Notes: generated from the sequence alone by a model not told the origin. A stretch of 64,000 bases of DNA from Adiantum capillus-veneris (GCA_014529385.2 CM043949.1:111011977-111075976); one strand, 5' to 3'; positions 1-11,500 are shown, numbered from the stretch's first letter. Numbers and translations: made by a program.

Positions 1-541
1 TAATTTAATAGTGAAGATGTACTAACTAGAGAGAGTAGGTATACTTAGAGAGATTAGAGTAAGAGAAAACATACACATACATCTTTTCTAAAGTTAATTG
101 AATCTTACTATCCATTAGAGAGATTAGAGTAAAAGAGAACACACACATCCTTTTCTAAAGCTAATTGAATCTTACTAATCTATTAGAAGATTAGAGTAAA
201 AGAGAACACACACACACATATCCTTCTTAAAGCTAATTAAATCTTACTAATCCATTAGAGATTAGAGTAATAGATAGCACACACACACACATAGCTGATT
301 GAATCTTACTAATCTATTAGAGAAATTAGAGTAAGAGATAGCACACATACACACATATCCTTCTTAAAACTAATTGAATCTTACTAATCTATTAGAGAGA
401 TTAGAGTAAGAAATAGCACACACACACACATAGCTAATTGAATCTTACTAATCTATTAGAGAGATTAGAGTAAGAGATAGCACACACAAACACATAGCCG
501 ATTGAATCTTACTAATCTATTAGAGAAATTAGAGTAAGTGA
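1..541 (-). repeat. Left LTR interior: tandem repeat cluster
   Basis: About eight imperfect units of roughly 60 bp, each with AATTGAATCTTACTAATC, a TTAGAG...ATTAGAGTAAGAGA stretch and a (CA)n run. The block aligns almost base for base with 18615-19155, and the similarity begins at the first window base, so it continues to the left. I read it as the R/U5-side interior of the 3' LTR of Gypsy element 1. Confidence 0.75.
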
Positions 542-705
542 TGTTGAACTAGAGCGAGAGAGTGTAGGTAGACGAGAGGAGACAGACACAACACCATCAT
601 ATGCAAACCCCAAAGTGTGTATAGAGCACACACTGAGTACACATATATAGTGGGGACTCCTAGCTATATATAGCATAAGTGTGGGCTCTCTATATAGCTC
701 CAACA
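542..705 (-). repeat. TRIM-like element, LTR copy 1 (3' LTR)
   Basis: 164 bp, TG...CA ends. The minus-strand polypurine tract lies directly beside it (positions 706-714, CCCCCACT on plus). Confidence 0.9.
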
Positions 706-1194
706 CCCCCACTGAAATAGGAGTCCCTAACTGTGGATGAAAAAACCCTTGGGTGTACAAGGGAAAAACCCACAGCACCATATACATGCACTGTTGTATT
801 AATAAATTTTCAAGTTTACAAAATATGTTCCCGAGGAGCTACATCACTCCATAATATATCATTCTTGTGCCACTGCAAATGTTTTGATAGAGCAACGTTA
901 ACGTCTTTGATCCCTTGTATATGCTGCTTAATGTGATCTTCATCCTGTAATCAATACCAACTCAAGAAACATATCAAAATGTGAAGGTTATAAATAATCA
1001 CATCACATTGTCCTTAGAGACGGTTCGCGACTCCGCTCTAGAGACGACATAGAAACAAACATAATTCCGATGCAATCACATGTGCAGAAGACATAGAAAC
1101 AAGTGTAATATCAATGTAATCACAAGTGCACACACATATACAAAGATGAGATGTAATGAATATAGTGGGGTCCCCTAAGATCTCAACAGCTGGA

Positions 1195-1515
1195 AGTTGT
1201 CATCATCATGGCTTCACGTACCATGGCATAAGAGACGCTCAGAAAAGCTTTGAAATAGAAATCATCATGGTTTTACGTACCATGGCATCAGAGAAGTTTT
1301 CTTCAAATCAAATAAAAGATGTAAAATAGTAATCTTTACGTACCATGGCATCACGGTATTCACCATGGTAGTAGAGACGCTCCGAAAAAGCTTTAAAATA
1401 GCAATTATCATGGCTTTACGTACCATGGCATTAGAGACGTTTTTCTTCAAATGAAATTAAAACTATAAAATAGTAATTATCATCATGGCTTTACGTACCA
1501 TGGCATCCGAGACGC
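1195..1515. repeat. Degenerate tandem repeat inside the TRIM-like element
   Basis: Five spaced copies of a unit containing TTTACGTACCATGGCAT followed by AGAGACGCT and an A/T-rich spacer. Spacing varies from about 60 to 100 bp. Short ORFs here only read through the repeat. Confidence 0.75.
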
Positions 1516-3183
1516 TAGTTTGTGCAAAATCTGCAAAACCTCAAGACAATGAGTAATCAGTAGATAATGGCTTGGTAAATCTTGTCATCTCTACGTCAAT
1601 GATTCACATGAAAACCATCACACACGTTAGTATACGATCCCATAAGACGATCATAAAATTACGTGAAGTATTTACAACAATATCAATAGCAACAAATTAC
1701 AAGAAGTGATGTCCAAACACACAATCTCAATAGGGAAAGGTCGAGGTGGCTAATCCCTAGTGACGAGGAAGGCCGAAAATATTTGTGCCTCAATCCGGGT
1801 AGAAACAAATTACAAAAACTACTTCAATTTCGGCACTCATAGATCTTGAAGGCTCATAGGAATCGCAAACCTCTTAGACAAATATCTTAATATAAACATT
1901 CACCAGCTCTTAGAAATGAAATATACGATCACTTACGATTGGCTCTTAAACTTGAGATTCTCTCGATTTTTAGGTCAAAATTTGAAGCTTTTACACTAAA
2001 ACTTGTGAAAATATCACGAAGCGAAGAGCAAAGTGTAAACGGCTTCACAATACGAGTGCCAACCACCAAATTGGGGTGTAATTTTTGGGCCATGATTAGC
2101 ACTTCTCTGTTATGTGCCAGAGCTTTCTGCAAACCGCCTCGCTAAACACAGGCGACTCAAGGCTAATAAATAGCAAAAGTACACAAAGTACTGTATTTAG
2201 CGAGAAGGCGTTAAATAAAGCAACGTCAAAGACGGCTTGCGTGAGGAGGGCCGTCCTCAGTAACAAGCTAAATAAAGCATGCCAAAAGTTGCGTGAGGAG
2301 GGCCACACAAAGATTTCCAACCATTGAGAAATTATCAGACGGTCTCCTAGTTTCATCCAGATTATTAGACGATCTCCTAGTTTTATCCTCTCACTACTAA
2401 AGGAAGAGACCATGCCTGCTCTTGCAGGTTTAACGCGACTCCATATAGATAACGTATGCTGCTAAATCTCAAGAATAGGTGTGCACGACATACTGTTGAA
2501 TAGGGGCGCAATCTCAAAAATAGTGTCACACGTACTGTTTTTTTTGTTTTCGCTTTACGCAAAATACGCGGTCGGGCGCAACCATTCTTTATTTAACATC
2601 GGGTTCAGGTGAGAGACGCCTGTGCACATGTAAGTGAACGATAGCTAGAAGGTTAGATCCCGTGCACTCCATTCTCACCTTCAACTCTCACCTGCAACTT
2701 GCTAAGAGAGTATTGTGTGCACCAGACGAGCTTTCATACGAAATATGCCGCCACCGTCAGACATCTTGCAAACACAGATGTTTGCTTAAGAGCAGACATG
2801 GCGCAGCTTTTCTTTGATTCAACAATTCTTTCTTCGGGTGCCTATGCATGTCTGATATGGTGTAACCAGTCCTGATTCATCACGGGTTCGTGTATGAGAA
2901 ACTAATAGGAGACGCGCATGCCTGGCCCGGTTGTAAGTGCAGGGCTAGGAGATCCGAATTCAGCGAGAATATAGGTCCTAATTAAAAGTTGTATGCTCAA
3001 GAAAGTAAGCAATTAAAGGTAACAAAACGTAATCAAACCCTGCATACTAAAGGTATTAGCGCCGCCCTAAGGAAGACCATCACGAGAGATATCACAACAG
3101 AAATATCAACCACATAATTAAAAGTTGCAAGAACTTATCTTTTCTCTACTCCTTTGCCAGACGTTGAGTGCTTATCCTTACTA
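1516..3183. other. Non-coding interior of the TRIM-like element
   Basis: No protein similarity recognised on either strand. A short related pair, GCGTGAGGAGGGCC, occurs near 2239 and 2291, and AAATAAAGCA recurs beside both. Short open frames at 1929-2413 overlap on both strands and show no domain. Confidence 0.5.
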
Positions 3184-3196
3184 CGCTCTGATACCA
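3184..3196 (-). other. Primer-binding site of the TRIM-like element
   Basis: Minus strand TGGTATCAGAGCG, complementary to the 3' end of plant initiator Met tRNA, directly abutting the LTR that starts at 3197. It fixes the element's orientation. Confidence 0.9.
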
Positions 3197-3360
3197 TGTT
3201 GAACTAGAGCGAGAGAGTGTAGGTAGACGAGAGGAGAGAGACACAACACCATCATATGCAAACCCCAAAGTGTGTATAGAGCACACACTGAGTACACATA
3301 TATAGTGGGGACTCCTAGCTATATATAGCATAAGTGTGGGCTCTCTATATAGCTCCAACA
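3197..3360 (-). repeat. TRIM-like element, LTR copy 2 (internal 5' LTR)
   Basis: 164 bp, apparently identical to copy 3 at 3370-3533. It lies between the intact PBS (3184-3196) and a 9-bp spacer TTGATACCA (3361-3369). Confidence 0.9.
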
Positions 3361-3369
3361 TTGATACCA

Positions 3370-3533
3370 TGTTGAACTAGAGCGAGAGAGTGTAGGTAGA
3401 CGAGAGGAGAGAGACACAACACCATCATATGCAAACCCCAAAGTGTGTATAGAGCACACACTGAGTACACATATATAGTGGGGACTCCTAGCTATATATA
3501 GCATAAGTGTGGGCTCTCTATATAGCTCCAACA
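3370..3533 (-). repeat. TRIM-like element, LTR copy 3 (outer 5' LTR)
   Basis: Third 164-bp LTR, followed by the target duplication AGTGA at 3534-3538. The 9-bp spacer to copy 2 reads TGGTATCAA on the minus strand, that is, the first eight PBS bases plus A. Confidence 0.9.
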
Positions 3534-3538
3534 AGTGA

Positions 3539-4434
3539 TAGCACACATACACACATATTCTTCTTAAAACTAATTGAATCTTACTAATCTATTAGAGAGA
3601 TTAGAGTAAGAGATAGCACACATAAATCATTCATAAAGTTAATTAAATGCTCAATTAATACGCACCTTATTAGCCCACTAGAGTTTTTGCTCTCTTAGTG
3701 GTTTGTGGACGCCTTCTCTCTAACAGAAGTGACAGCACTTCGTGAGCGCTATAGAGGCAATCTCTATGTCTAAAGTGTGAGCATGGATGCTCTATTTATA
3801 GCAGAAAAGAAAACGTCCAACTTTTTCTTTTTTTCCAAAAAAAAAATTATTTTTTAAAATTATTTTTAAAAAAAAATTATATATATATATATTTTTTCCA
3901 AAAATCATACATGCGTTTTTGGTACCCTTGTGATACCCATCAGCTTGACCCCTTTGTCATTATCATCAAAAGATAAGGCCACACAGTCCCCTCTCAATAA
4001 GATTAGTCAAGACTAGCCTCTCCTTTTCATGTGACAGTGTGTCCCACTTTGCCCCCTCCTATGTGAGTCCAGGTGAGTCTGTTTGCCTTCATTTGTCATC
4101 CCTGTGTATTCTTTTGTCTTTATAATTATTTTACTTATTTTCTTAATGATAATTTACTTTACATTTTTAAGTTAAACTTTACACTCTTATATTAACTTTA
4201 CAGTAGCAAAAGAAAATTCTATAATCAGTAAATAAGTCTTGCAATAAGTTAATTAGTGATTCATATAGCTAAACATGTCAGAATTTTGTAGCGTAAATTT
4301 TAAATTCTAGGTTTTCTCAACTTACGATTCATAATTTGAACTTGAATATCTTAAATAATGAGTGATAGTTAAAAATTCAAATGCGTAATAGAACTTATGT
4401 GAAATTTGAAAGTAGAGACCTTAATATCTCCCCA
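3539..4434 (-). repeat. Left LTR of Gypsy element 1: end of tandem cluster plus U3
   Basis: Positions 3539-3699 match 19158-19318; the match stops at CTCTTAGT on both sides. Positions 3700-4434 have no partner at the right end. On the minus strand a purine-rich tract (AAGTTGGGGAGA) at about 4435-4448 ends beside TATTAAGGTCTCTAC, which resembles an inverted copy of the LTR's other end (TGTGAGGTCCCTG at 17006). I therefore place the LTR start near 4434. The exact base is inferred. Confidence 0.55.
3793..3800 (-). promoter_or_regulatory. TATA box of the left LTR (U3)
   Basis: Minus strand TATAAATA followed by GAGCATCC, about 640 bp into the LTR from its inferred start. Position and sequence suit a pol II promoter of a plant LTR. 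Confidence 0.5.
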
Positions 4435-4454
4435 ACTTAGAATTTGAGATGTCC

Positions 4455-6776
4455 TCATCTCAAGAATAGTGAAGGGTAATCCTTAAGAAGGGATGTCTCA
4501 TCTTCCCAAGTAACATCTTCTACAAGGAAATCCTTCAATAAGATAAGATGTTCTTTGATGGATCTATTCCGAAGCTTTCTCTCCCGAGTTTCTAGGATAG
4601 TATCAGGTTGGAGTTGTAGAACATCTTGAGTAGGTAAAATGATTTGCTCATCATCAAGGACATGCTCAGGGTTATATACATAAGGTTTTAACAGACTTAC
4701 ATGAAATACATCATGCACTTTGATATGAGAAGGGAGTTTTAGTCTATAAGCTTGATCACTTACAACCTTGATTATTTCGTAAGGTCCACAATATCGGTAG
4801 CTAAGCTTCTTATACCTTCCGAAAGACAAATTTCTCTTTTTGGGTTTTACTCGTAAGAAAACTTTGTCACCTTCTTTGAAAATCCGATCCGATATTTTTA
4901 AGTCGGAGTACTTCTTTTGTCGATCTTGAGCCGCTTGAATATCCCTTTGAATAGCTTTGGTTTGAGCTTCCATTTCTTCAAGCATTTTCTTTGAAGCTTC
5001 TACCCTTATAGTGGGGTCAGAAAAGTTAAGAGGTAATAAACATTCTTGACCATAAAGAGCATTAAAAGGTGTCATTCCAATACTTCTATGAGTAGAGGAA
5101 TTGTATGTATACTCTACCAAGGGTAGGTATTGAATCCACTTGCGAGGTTCTCTATTGCAGCTCTCAAAATGTCTTCAACTACTTGATTAACTATTTCAGT
5201 TTGGCCATCAGTTTGAGGATGATAAGCAGTACTAAAACATAATTGGGTTCCAATAGCTTGAAACAATGATACCCAAAACTTTGAAGTAAACTTGGCATCA
5301 CGATCACTGACAATCCTCTTGGGTAAACCATGAATTCTAAAAACATCCTTCACAAACTGACGAGCAATATCTGAAGCTGTAAAGGTTGTCTTGATTGGGA
5401 TTAAGTGAGCCACTTTAGTAAGCAAGTCGACTATGACCATGATTCAATCATAGCCAGCTTGGACAAAAGGAAACCCGGTGATAAAGTCCATGCTAATACA
5501 TTCCCATTTCATTTGGGGAATATCTAAAGGATGTAATTTACCTGGCATCTTTAGTCTTTCTGCCTTAATCCTTTGACAAGACAAACACTGCTTGACATAG
5601 CGAAGGACATCACCCTTCATACCTTGCCAATAGTAACTTCTGCGAATTGCATTGAGCGTTTTGGCATAACCTGAATGTCCTGAAGTTGGGCCATCATGTG
5701 CTTCATATAGGATAGCATTCCTTAGGGTAGAATCCTTAGGTATGCATAGTCGATTCCTATAGTAAATTTTCCCATCTTCTAAGGAGTAATGTAGAGATTT
5801 AGGCTGATTTGATGATACCCTCTCTTCACGTAGGATACTAGCAAGCATCTGGTAATCTGCATCTCTGACAGCAGCATCCGAGACCTTGTCTCAAATAGAG
5901 TTGTTAGCCATGGAAATTGCCCCTAGAAAATCTTTACAGCTTAGGGCATCTCCCACAACATTATCCTTACCTGGTCTAAATTTAATATCAAAATCATATT
6001 CGTGCATGAGCTCTATCCAGCTCCTCTGTCTCATGTTAAGGTTTAGTTGGGTAAAAATCCACTTAAGGCTCTTGTGATCTGTTACCAAAAACTAGAATTT
6101 GCGTCCCAATAGATAATGTCTCCATAGCTTGAGAGCATGAATAACTGCTAGAAATTCTAAATCATGTGTACTATAATTCACTTCATGAATCCTAAGCTTC
6201 CGAGAAGTATAAGCTACAAACCTTCCTTCTTGAGTAAGGACTCCTCCTAATGCAAGGTTACTAGCATCTGTGATCACCTCGAATTCTTGGCTGAAATCTG
6301 GAAGTTTTAAGAGAGGTTCTGAAGCAAGATACTCCTTAAGCTGTTTGAAGCAAGATTCATGTTTTTCTTCCCAAAGTATCGTAGCTCCTTTCTTTAGCAA
6401 GTCGGTTAGTGGTGCAGCTTTAAGAGCATAGTCCTTTACAAAGATCTTGTACCACCCTGTGATACCTAAGAACCCTCTGACTTCAGTTTGTGAAGTGGGT
6501 TGAGGCCATTCCACAATATCTTTGACTTTGTCAGGGTCAACAGAGACTCCTTTAGGTGAAATGATAAACCCTAAGTAACAGACCTTAAGGGTAAAGAAGG
6601 TACATTTGCTCTTCTTTGCATACAACTTATTTTGGCGTAAAAGCTCTAACACTTTCCTTACATTTCCTTCATGCTCTTCCTCTGATTTGGAATAAATTAA
6701 GATATCGTCAAAGAATACTAGGACAAAATTGTCCAAGAATTCTCTAATGATATCATGCATCAGATGATTGAAAGTT
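4455..6776 (-). pseudogene. pol: Gypsy 1 pol, 3' half: RT palm, RNase H, integrase, chromodomain-like tail
   Basis: Encodes the C-terminal half of a Ty3/Gypsy polyprotein. From 6776 down: RT with the FFDDILIYS catalytic motif (about 6710), RNase H (TDASNLALGG, ending near GDALS at 5935), integrase zinc finger (H...H...CLSCQ), integrase core with D in SMDF, D in VSDRDAKF and E in TDGQTEIVNQ, a C-terminal CGPYEI motif, and a tail (RERKLRNRSI...EDVTWEDE) like a degenerate chromodomain. Breaks: TAG at about 6089, TGA near 5865, TGA near 5443 (family expectation Trp), and a frameshift near 5120-5145. The gene continues at 14259, since the CACTA insertion cuts RT between TNAPAT and FNHLM. Not functional as it stands. 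Confidence 0.9.
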
Positions 6777-6788
6777 CACTACAAGAGG
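6777..6788 (+). repeat. CACTA left terminal inverted repeat
   Basis: CACTACAAGAGG, perfect inverse of 14244-14255, preceded by target duplication GTT. Confidence 0.95.
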
Positions 6789-6835
6789 CTCTTCATATTA
6801 GCGACGCTCACACAGCGACGCTCAAAAAAAATTTC

Positions 6836-6921
6836 CCGGCGTCGCTATAAGCGTCGCTATGAGCGTCGCAAATTTATTTGTAAATTTGCGACACTCATAG
6901 CGACGCTTATAGCGACGCCGG
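6836..6921. repeat. Long hairpin in the left subterminal region
   Basis: Two 41-bp arms (6836-6876, 6881-6921) with a 4-base loop and one mismatch. The arms are made of GCGTCGCTAT-type repeats, the likely binding sites for the element's own DNA-binding protein. Confidence 0.9.
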
Positions 6922-7012
6922 CTGGGGTAAAAAAATAACCGAGCGCGCCCAAAAACTCAGATCTCAGATCTGAGTTTTTCGGCGCCCTCAAGCAAGGAGC
7001 AGGTAACGCTCT

Positions 7013-7015
7013 CCC

Positions 7016-7061
<46 letters not shown>

Positions 7062-7064
7062 CTC

Positions 7065-7095
<31 letters not shown>

Positions 7096-7213
7096 AGAGG
7101 AAGGAGAGCCAGGTATGCTCCTTCCCTCTCCTCATTCTCATGTTCCCTTCCCCTCTTTCTCTCTCCCTCTCTCTCTCTCTCACACACACACATACACGCA
7201 CACACATAGTGTT

Positions 7214-7255
<42 letters not shown>

Positions 7256-7490
7256 AACAAAAACAAAAACGCACACACACATACATAAACAAAGAATGCA
7301 CACACACATTGAGAGAGAAAAAGAGAGAGAGAGCATGCATAAACAAAAAACGCACGCATTGAGAGAGGAAAAGAGAGAGAGAACATGCATAAACAAAAAA
7401 CGCACACATTGAGAGAGGAAAAGAGAGAGAAAACATGCATACGATCCAAAAAAACGCACACACATTGAGAGAGAAAAAGAGAGAAACTAA
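7013..7490. repeat. Compound microsatellite and 50-bp minisatellite
   Basis: (CT)n, (CA)n and (GA)n runs, then about four copies of a unit with CATTGAGAGAGGAAAAGAGAGAG and ATGCATAAACAAAAAACGCAC. Long ORFs here in several frames are low-complexity artefacts. Confidence 0.9.
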
Positions 7491-7838
7491 TTTAACGTCG
7501 TAGGAAACTAATTAAAATTAAAAGACCTAAAGATCTAGCCGACGAGGAGTTGAACTCAAGACCTATTATTCAAGAGGAAATGGCATAATCAATCTATCAT
7601 ACTTGGCATGGGTGATAGAAAGGTTATACCATTTATCTCTTTTTATTGGCACACACATCCACACACGCGCACACACACAAGAAGAAGAGAGTTATAACGT
7701 CGTAGGAAACTATCTTAAAAGACGTTAAAGATTAGGTTATATGTAGACTTACATTAAATTAGATTTAGGTTTATTTTTAACTAGATTTACGTTTATTTAA
7801 GCTAGATTTAGATTTACGTTATATTAGATTAGATTTAG

Positions 7839-8031
7839 GTCTCCATAGACTGCGATGCCTGCATGAAGCGGGTGAAGAAAGCCCTCAATGGAATATAGGG
7901 TATTGCTGCCTTCACTCATGGTGGGCTCCGTCGATCCAAAAGTACTGGTGAAATGTCTTCAGAAGATAGGGAAGAAGGTGGATCTTCAGGGCGGCAAGAG
8001 TCACTACATCCCCGACACAATGACCATCTAG
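7839..8031 (+). pseudogene. Captured heavy-metal-associated (HMA/HIPP-like) gene fragment
   Basis: The first frame reads DCDACMKRVKKALNGI, matching the CxxC metal-binding loop and first helix of plant HMA domains. After an in-frame TAG and a frame change, the plus strand reads VDPKVLVKCLQKIGKKVDLQ, matching the C-terminal helix and strand of the same fold. HMA proteins bind copper or other metals and deliver them to partners. The fragment lies between the left CACTA end and the transposase gene and is flanked by related AT-rich stretches (about 7740-7838 and 8042-8127). It looks like a host fragment taken up by the transposon. The call rests on short motifs, but their order and spacing fit. 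Confidence 0.6.
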
Positions 8032-8413
8032 ACAACCTCTAGTCATTAGACTTACGTTAAATTAGATTTAGCTTTATTTTTAGTTAGATTTACGTTTATT
8101 TAGATTTACGCTTATTTACGTTAGATCGAGTCCATGCAAGAATTACTTACGGTTTAGGGTTTAGAGTTAGACGAACAGTGAAAAGATCTACTGTGAAAAT
8201 ATGTTAAGATGAAGTGAAGTGCTACAGCTAGAGAAGAGGCAAAGGGGTTTTGTCCACTACATGCAGTATCATGTAGACGTGGGTGTGTAGATTTCTTGTA
8301 CCCACAAATATAGGTATTGACCAATAAAGACAAGATTATAACCCGGTGGTTCTGATCTCCGTGCACCTCTAGACCGAGGTGTGCGGGGATTGGACATGAC
8401 TAGAGAATGTGAG

Positions 8414-8492
<79 letters not shown>
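8414..8492. repeat. (GA)n microsatellite
   Basis: About 79 bp of nearly perfect AG repeat, 65 bp upstream of the transposase start. Confidence 0.95.
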
Positions 8493-8495
<3 letters not shown>

Positions 8496-8557
8496 GACGA
8501 AGAATGCCAATAGAATATTAAATTTGTTGTCCAGGTTATAAGTTTTTTATCCTCATT

Positions 8558-11500
8558 ATGAGTAGCGACGAGGATGTGGGACCGTCCAACCGAAACACCT
8601 ATCTCTCAACGAGGGTCTTATGTCCTTGTAATCAATGCAAGCATGCTGTGCGACGGACAAGACTTGTTTCTTTGCAGCACGTTCGCGAATTTGGCGAGTT
8701 CGATCCATCTATTATAGATCGAGTTGTTGCCAATTATAACTCGTCGGACTCTGACGCTAGCCAACAAGCAGCAATCTTGCAACCCAATAGACGTGTTCGC
8801 AAGCGCTTTGGTCAAGCAGCATATGTGAGGCCACAAGATGTAGCCTCTGACAGCTCAGGGGATGATCATGCAGAGCACATTCCCAACGAGGCAATGTTTG
8901 AGCCCGAGATTGATGAAATGATCGAGACGATCATGGATTCAGAAAGGCTTATCTATGATGATATGAAAAGTGAAGCCGATACGCCATTGTATAATGGAGC
9001 ACGTATGTCTAGATTGAAAGCACTCCTGGTTCTTCTCAACATGCAGGCAAAGTTTGGATGGAGTGACACTAGCGTCACAGCGCTTTTCAGGTGATCTATT
9101 ACAATTAGTTTACTTTAATAGAACTCTAAATGTATAATGATCTGATAGATTTTTACACGGCTGTATCATATTTTTATGTTTTGTAGATTGCTGAAAGAGC
9201 ACATACTACCAACTGACAATGTGATGCCAGATTCCCGAGATGAAGCAAGAAAGATTTTGCGAAACTTGAGGATGGATTACAATTCTATCCACGCTTGTCC
9301 TAATGACTGCATTCTTTTCAGAGGGGAATACACAGACATGGAGAAGTGTCCGAAATGTGATTCCGAAAGATATCGAGTAGATCTCCACGGGACAAAAATT
9401 CCACAAAAGGTTTTGCGACATTTTCCTTTGCTTCCTCGCATCAAGCATTTCTTCGAATGTAAGTCCATGGCCGCCCTAGCATCATGGCATGAGGAGAATA
9501 AATCTTCGGATGGTGTGCTACGAATTCCTGCAGATTGCGCAGCCTGGAAACATATAGATGGAACATGGTCGGATTTTGCCAGGGAAGCTCGAAATTTGCG
9601 CTTAGGCCTGGCTATGGATGGCGTAAATCCATTTGGTCAAAGATCAACATCTTACAGTGTATGGCCCGTTGTCATCGTCAACTACAACATTCCCCCGTGG
9701 TTGACTACGAAGAAGGGGCACCTATGGCTAAGCTTGATTGTGCCAGGGTGATATAAAGTGGGGAATATGGATGTGTATCTTCGTCCACTATTGGAAGAGC
9801 TACAACAATTGTGGATTGGCATAGAGGTGGTGGATATGAGCCGACACACAGGACGACGGAATGCTTTGATCAGAGGCATTCTAATGTGGACCATGCATGA
9901 CTATCCCGGGCTAACAGAATGCTCAGGTGATCTATTGACACTCCTCACTCAGACACTGTAAATATTGTTTTTTTCCATAGTTGATCTATTATCATGTGTA
10001 TACATGCAGGGCTTCAAACAAGCGGATATAGAGCATGTGTCACATGTGGACCTAGACTGAATGCACTTAGGGCACCCTCACTGAAGAAGCAAATCTACGA
10101 AGGTCATCAAGCGTATCTTCCAGAGAATCATGTGTTACGCGACGGCTTTTTGGGAAGAGAGCCACCAAGGATGTCTGCACAAGCATGGTTAGAGCAGAAG
10201 GAGATGTGCGATGACGGATTGCCTCCAGGGATGAAGAGACTATCTCTATGGTACGAGTTACCATACTGGCCCTGACTCATGATCAATCACTTGCTCGATC
10301 CAATGCACATATTCAAGAATGTGGGTAATCTACTATGGGACTTTAAGTCACACGATTGGCATAAAATGTGTCAGGTACGTTCATAGTGGACTTTAATATC
10401 ATTGCATAAAATGTGGACTTTAATATCATTGCTACACATACTTTACAGTTTATTTTACCGGTTGCCATTGAGGGATGTTTGTCTCTCGACATCCGTAACA
10501 CAATCTACAAACTTGCAAAGCTGGTGCAATGGATCTCACAAAAGGAGATCAACGTAGACTCCATACCATTCGCCAAACTAAATGCTGCGGAGCTTGTGTG
10601 CATGTTTGAGAAACATTTTCCTACTACAATGCTAACCATTCAGGTGCATCTTCTTGTTCACATAGTTGATGAGGTGGAAATAGCTGGCACAGTTCATTCC
10701 AGATGGATGTTCTTCTTAGAGCGTTTCATGAAAATGCTTAAGGGATATGTGCGTCAAAAGGCACGTCCGGAGGGTAGCATGGCAGAAGGTTGGTTGGTAT
10801 CAGAGTCCCTAGTGTACATTGGAGAGTGGCTAGACGGATTTGATAAATCCCGGGACACGCTATGGCGAACCATAGATGATGAGCGCATATCTGGGATTGT
10901 CATGTGCAATCTCGGTGTTGAGAAGAAGATGACGGAAGATCTAGAGGCTAAAATCAACCGATTTTGCATGCTTCACAATCCAGTGATGCAAAAGTGGATT
11001 TCACAATATGAGGATGCAAAGCAAGAGCGACAAAGGGCACGAATCGAGTGGAGACGGGGAAGACGACCACCGATGCACTATCCAGCGGTTCTGGAGAGCC
11101 TACCAACCTTCATGAGCTTAAGATGGTTGCACAACCAATTGAAAAGCGCACAACAATGCGGTGACGAAGTGACTGAAGAAGAGTGGGAGTACTCTCGGGG
11201 TTGCGCGACCAAGGTAAGTTTGCAATGTACGACTAGCAAGTGACTTTATTTATAAACGTTTGAACGGCCACTCATAATCTTTGTTCGTTGTAGTATAAGT
11301 CATACACAGCAGCATGGTGTAAAGGTCGACATTTTAGGGTGGAACGAATCAACAAAAAGCGTTTTACTCAAGATTGTGGAATCATGGCAAAATTTGAACA
11401 GTCTAGTCGACGACGTTCCTCTGATGCAGATCCTGTGGTGGCGGAACTCACTTACTTCGGCATGCTGCAAGAGATTTTGAGGATCGATTACAGAGGATTT

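Larger units (their letters stand above)
542..3533 (-). mobile_element. Small non-coding LTR element (TRIM/LARD-like) with three LTR copies
   Basis: The element starts TGTTGAACTAGAG and ends GCTCCAACA and is flanked by the direct repeat AGTGA (537-541 and 3534-3538). The equivalent place in the right LTR near 19155 is uninterrupted and serves as an empty site. Orientation is minus: the PBS (TGGTATCAGAGCG) abuts the LTR at 3197, and a G-rich polypurine tract (minus strand AGTGGGGG) abuts the LTR ending at 705. The 2.5-kb interior has no gag or pol similarity that I can see. The three 164-bp LTRs look nearly identical; I noted one difference, C versus G in GAGACAGACAC/GAGAGAGACAC, suggesting recent insertion. 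Movement must have relied on proteins from another element. Confidence 0.9.

Noticed and set aside
1-541. Treating the 60-bp repeat cluster as an independent satellite array
   Set aside because: It occurs only in the two blocks that fit the LTR positions of Gypsy 1, and the flanking PBS and gag order support LTR origin.
3146-3552. ORFs over the small element's LTRs (LYREPTLMLYIARSPHYICV repeated)
   Set aside because: The same non-coding LTR is translated three times; no start context or similarity.
6957-7465. Overlapping ORFs of 90-168 codons on both strands
   Set aside because: They read through (CT)n, (CA)n and (GA)n repeats; composition is SLSLSL, ERERER and HTHTHT with no real protein signal.
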